DNA from: Cristatella mucedo
Lineage: Eukaryota > Bryozoa > Phylactolaemata > Cristatellidae
Length of the DNA: 41,174 nt
Direction of reading: 5' to 3'
Assembly (NCBI GenBank): GCA_009760855.2
Contig: WPIO01000462.1
Location: forward strand, 1-41,174
Part shown: positions 37,765 to 41,174 of the stretch, one piece after another
How the letters are laid out: each line of letters starts with the position of its first letter
Position numbering within the stretch: position 1 is the stretch's first letter
Position numbers and translations under genes: made by a program
The notes under the pieces: generated by a model
Databases searched by the model: none
What the model was told of the DNA's origin: nothing
Seen by the model: the letters and a program-made list of their open reading frames with translations, nothing else

Positions 37765-39190
37765 TAATAATAATAATAATAATGCACTTGATAAAGCGCC
37801 CTCAGAGAACTTAATCTCTCTCTAGGCGCTTTACAATTGCTGCAAAGTGAAATGCAATTAAATGTTGAGTAATATCATGCTTGATAACCAAACAAAATGA
37901 ATAACATGGTTAGGGGTGACATCCACAGGGTCAGCATGCAAGTGTGGTTAGTGGCAGCATTCACAGTGTCAGCACGCATAAGCACATCAACGACGAATCG
38001 CAGGGACCCACTAAATGCTGTCCTAAATAGGAGTTTGTAAGTTCTTTTTAATGTGGTCAGGTCAGGGGATGTTCTGATGCAGGTCGGGAGGGAGTTCCAG
38101 GCTTTGGGAGCATACGAACTAAATGCACGGTATCCAAAGGATTTAAGGTCTGTACGAGGTATTTCTAAACTGTTGGATTCCGAAAAGCGGGTGGTACGAT
38201 GCTTGGCCTGGTGGAAGAATAGATCTGAGAGATGGGCTGGAGCCATAGAATGAAGGGACCTACAAGAGAGCGACAAAATCTTGAAGTCGATCCGTTGCTT
38301 TCCTGGTAGCCTGAGCAGGTCAGCGGGAATTGGTGTGATGTGGCAACTGCGACGTTCACAATAGACCAGCCTAGCTGCAGAGTTTTGCACAGCTGCAATC
38401 GCCTTATTGCACTGGCCGGTTGGCCAGCAAGCAGCGAGTTACAGAAGTCAAGTCGGGATGTCACAAATGCTTGGACCAACTTGAATGGTGCATCCTTATC
38501 TAAACGAGCCCGAACTTTAGCAATTTTATGTAGCTGAAAGTAGGCAGATTGACTGTGGAGCTTATGTGGTAGTCTAACGAGAGGTCACTTTGGAACATGA
38601 CACCTAGATTTCGAGCTGATTCATCAGGTGATATGCTGGCAGAGCCAATTTTGAGCGTCAGCCTTTCCAATTTCTGAATCACTCTGGGTTTGCCCATAAC
38701 TAGTAAGTTAGTTTTATCATCGTTTATTTTTAGAAAATGTGCTGCCGTCCATGTGTGGATGTCATTGATACATGCCGCAAGTGAGTTGAGAGAATTCGAG
38801 GTGCTCGATGGTTGCGAGGGATCAAAGCAAAGGTACAACTGAGTGTCATCCGCATAAAAGTGAAAGCCTAGATTGTGCTTGGCAATCACATCAGCATGAG
38901 GGAGAGTATAAATCGTGAAAAAAACCGGACCTAGCACTGAGCCCTGAGGCACTCCATATTTCAGAGGTACTTCAGATGATCTTTGTCCATTCACGTCAAT
39001 ACTCTGGAGTCTGCCACTGAGACATGATCTGAACGATCGTAGAGCAGTGCCAGTGATGCTCAGGCAAGATCAGAGGCGCTCTAGAAGAACTTGGTGATCG
39101 ATGGTATCAAAAGCTGCCGAAAGATCGAGCAAAACAAGCAGAGACAGTCTACCAATGTCTGCATTCCTAAGTAGATCGTTGTACATCTTA
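37765..39190 (-). mobile_element. Longest LINE copy, RT core to 3' tail
   Basis: Minus strand from 39180: LLVLLDLSAAFDTIDHQVLL, then LSGRLQ, YGVPQGSVLGPVFF, FHFYADDTQLY (YADD codons 38845-38856), SNSLNSLAACINDI, DFCNSLLAG, FRTAFSGSL, the 3' UTR, the terminal hairpin at 37795-37830 and an AAT tail. A 164-codon frame (38500-38994) covers the core. Stops and frameshifts at the DLSAAF side (near 39065) and after KFGLV split the rest. The 5' end is truncated near 39190. Confidence 0.94.
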
Positions 39191-39361
39191 AGCAACGACA
39201 TACGGAAAAGCGTAAAGCGACGAAAAGCGGTGCGACAAAAATTGGTGGTGTGCGCCCAGTTACGTTACGCTCCGTTGCCGAGCCGATCCAAACTGAGGAT
39301 TTACCAGGAAAGCGGGCGCACTTGGAGCCGTCTGGCGGACAGCTTAGGCCGCGCGCGGCAC

Positions 39362-39420
39362 GGGGGATAGGGGGCGGCGAGGGGGATAGGGGGCGGCGAG
39401 GGGGATAGGGGGCGGCGAGG
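39362..39420 (+). repeat. G-rich 19-bp tandem repeat
   Basis: Three units of GGGGGATAGGGGGCGGCGA. Six runs of four or five G make it strongly prone to G-quadruplex formation on the plus strand. Confidence 0.92.
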
Positions 39421-39570
39421 GGAGAGAAATGAGTAAAGCAGATCGCGGAAATGCTATCAGCGCGGTCGGCTAATCAGCGCGGTCGGCAAACTCACGGGGG
39501 GGGGAGAGGGCAAATATCCTGCGAGCGACCCATTTATCTATCGCTTGCGAAACTCGTGCGAGCCTTTCCG
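39421..39570 (+). repeat. Dispersed repeat R3, copy 2
   Basis: AGTAAAGCAGATCGCGGAAATGCTA, CTAATCAGCGC, GGGGGAGAGGG and TCGTGCGAGCCTTTCC match 23020-23155. Confidence 0.6.
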
Positions 39571-39985
39571 TCGCCGTTGCCGCCGCTGTTGTCTGGCTGC
39601 CGTCGCCGCCAGCCGAAGAGCAGCCAGCGCCGCCATATCTCATAGCTCTACGCATATGCTGAGCCACGGGAGGCCGACTCTCTCTTCACCCCTCTCGCCC
39701 ACCGGAGCGCCCCGCGACTGCCCTGGTCACAACGATCGCTAATAGCGCGTCCCGACCGCATCGACCACATCGAGTGCCGCAGCCCGCTCGTACAACGGTC
39801 AGAGGCAGCGCCATCAACTAAACGAAACCACAGACGCCACAGCCGCCGCCGCCGCCGCCGCAGCCGACGCCTCTGCTACAGACGCCGCCGCTACGGCACG
39901 CGATGCCTTTCAGAGGAAATGCTCCGCCGCTGAGACCGCTTGCTCCTTGCAGGGGTTCCCGCGAACACCTGCGACATATCTTCCG
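39571..39985. other. GC-rich sequence with a CCG repeat
   Basis: (GCC)n at 39843-39860 and otherwise CpG-rich DNA. Short Arg/Ala-rich frames are compositional. No gene is supported. Confidence 0.45.
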
Positions 39986-40474
39986 TTTCGACAGCAATCA
40001 CATAAAAAAGTTCGGTTTTAATTCCAGCTCACACAGATCGGTGCTATGGGTAAACCGTCGAATGTCGTGCCATGTCGTTTTCGTGAATTCTCGCGCGTTC
40101 TCGCGCGTTCACGCGCTATGACCGCCAACGGCACGGGTGAGCAAGCCTTTTTGCACATTCGAACAGCGACAAAGGCACCTTTCCTTTCAACGAAATGCTT
40201 CGCGCACCCTGCGGTTTTTATTCTAAATTACAGAGAACTACATTCAGCCAGATTCGCCCATCGCATTTCAGCCATATTGTGCTTGCGCGTCTCAGGAAGA
40301 TGGCGACCAACGGCCCGGCCCTAACGGCCCGGCCCTAAATCGTCGAACTGCGCAGTAGCTACCATTTCCGAAACAAAGCTTCGTACAACTGTGGTTTTTA
40401 TTGGAAATCCTAGCAAACAGTGTTCCAGGTTTACCATAAAGTTTCTTGCGAGTGTACTGGCGCTCTTTAATACT

Positions 40475-40660
40475 GCGGCTGCGATAGCTCAGGAGGCAAG
40501 GTACTCGATCGAGACGACCTAGATCATGGGTTCGCATCATACATAGTGGGCGATCCTGTACACACTGCAAGAGGTTGTGATAGCCGTTAAGGCTCTTGTG
40601 CAGCTATGTACATTAGGGCTGGTAAATCAGTGTAATATGGCCTCTGATGGTCCGGCCCAT
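40475..40660 (+). mobile_element. tRNA-derived SINE, longer-tailed S1 subfamily
   Basis: A box TAGCTCAGGAGG (40485-40496) and B box GGGTTCGCATC (40528-40538) are both well preserved. GGGCGATCCTGTACACACTGC, GATAGCCGTTAAGGCTC and the tail GGTAAATCAGTG, GCCTCTGATGGTCCGG follow, as at 23690. It is inserted in a satellite unit. Confidence 0.88.
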
Positions 40661-40666
40661 CGGTCA

Positions 40667-40680
40667 CCCCCCCCCCCCCC
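40667..40680 (+). repeat. C14 homopolymer
   Basis: Fourteen consecutive C directly after the SINE. Confidence 0.95.
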
Positions 40681-41034
40681 GATGTGCCAACGGGCTACAG
40701 CTTACAGTTTCACGACAGAAGTTTCACGACTAAGCTTCGCGAAACTGAGGCTTTTATTTCTCATAAAATGGCAGTGTTCTGGGTTTGATCACTGAACTTC
40801 ATGCCATAGTGCTTTCCTGTTCTCATACTATGCCTTCGTGTGGCCCGACCTCCTTTCAAGCCTCCGTGAATATTCTTATTGTGAGGCGGCTGTTATTTCA
40901 ACGAAAGGCATCGCAATACCGTGGTTTTTATTCCACGTTGTAGAAACATTGTCCCTGTTTTAACCACCCACTAAATCTCGTGCAAAAGTGCATACGCGTT
41001 CTTTTGCAATGGACTTAAATGGCCCGGCCCATTG

Positions 41035-41174
41035 TGCAGTCCTGCAGCGACACAGCCGTACCGCTGCAACGCATCCGCATCAAAGTAGCGCAATGCTTGA
41101 ATGCAGAAATGACCGCTGAATCGCAGGTCCATTAGGTAGTGAGGCTGGCTGGCCCAAGCCATCGGAGGCCAGGA
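41035..41174 (+). repeat. Dispersed repeat R5, copy 3, cut by window edge
   Basis: CCTGCAGCGACACAGCCGTACCGCTGCAACGC, CTGAATCGCAGGTCCATTAGG and GAGGCTGGCTGGCCC follow the order of 24350-24470. It starts where the satellite array ends. Confidence 0.7.

Larger units (their letters stand above)
39990..41030 (+). repeat. Diverged satellite array, unit about 175 bp
   Basis: Units begin with CGAAAYGCTTCGCG..ACTGTGGTTTTTATT at 40186, 40370, 40728 and 40900, with a weaker one near 39997. Later in the unit GGCCCGGCCC or a variant recurs (40307, 40650, 40840 and 41023). Spacing is about 175-190, apart from the 40370-40728 gap, which contains a SINE. Units share perhaps 60% identity. Confidence 0.65.

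Overview
This is animal (metazoan) nuclear DNA. It carries intact single-exon genes for type II membrane enzymes, a dense load of non-LTR retrotransposon pieces whose reverse transcriptase is of the CR1/L2 kind, tRNA-derived SINEs with A and B boxes, several minisatellites, and almost no bacterial-style gene packing. The phylum cannot be fixed from the sequence. An invertebrate is most likely; a chelicerate, lancelet or similar lineage would all fit.

Two small gene families, all on the minus strand, make up the cellular content. The first is a GT10 alpha-1,3-fucosyltransferase: an intact copy (FUT-A, 2691-4064) and a duplicate (FUT-B, 11796-13020) that keeps a perfect catalytic half but has a frameshift and a stop in its N-terminal part. 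The second is a DUF1647-like type II membrane protein family: copy A (19477-20904) and copy C (32923-34188) are intact, and copy psiB (about 25605-26570) is a pseudogene. Both families look like Golgi/ER-lumen proteins with a short cytoplasmic tail and one N-terminal signal anchor, so the window reads as a locally amplified glycosylation-type gene cluster. The DUF1647 role is inference only.

Layout: 1-2240 LINE fragments, an invertebrate repeat-ORF relic and a GA microsatellite; 2240-4455 FUT-A segmental unit; 4685-6060 a GC-rich dispersed repeat and a GC-rich, CpG-dense stretch; 6280-11340 SINEs, LINE tails and a 14-bp minisatellite; 11340-14822 FUT-B unit, opened by a later LINE insertion with a target-site duplication; 14823-19475 AT repeat, two LINE families and a second GC-rich repeat; 19477-20904 DUF1647-A; 21155-24345 LINE, SINEs and a third GC-rich repeat; 24345-26570 psiB unit; 26815-28215 SINE, 14-bp minisatellite and an inverted GGACATTTCCCC minisatellite enclosing a plant-type telomere-like CCCTAAA array; 28250-32195 plus-strand LINE copies; about 32200-34500 DUF1647-C with a 148-bp tandem duplication just upstream; 34500-39190 unassigned sequence, LINE 5' and 3' parts and a fourth GC-rich repeat; 39360-41174 G-rich repeat, a diverged satellite of about 175 bp and a SINE.

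The most interesting structures are: tandem perfect p53 consensus half-sites in copies of the GC-rich repeat; a mosaic divergence pattern between FUT-A and FUT-B that suggests gene conversion; SINEs that appear to share a 3' hairpin tail with the resident LINE; the inverted minisatellite with its telomere-like core; and a five-unit AGGTCA array. I see no convincing wholly new multi-gene system.
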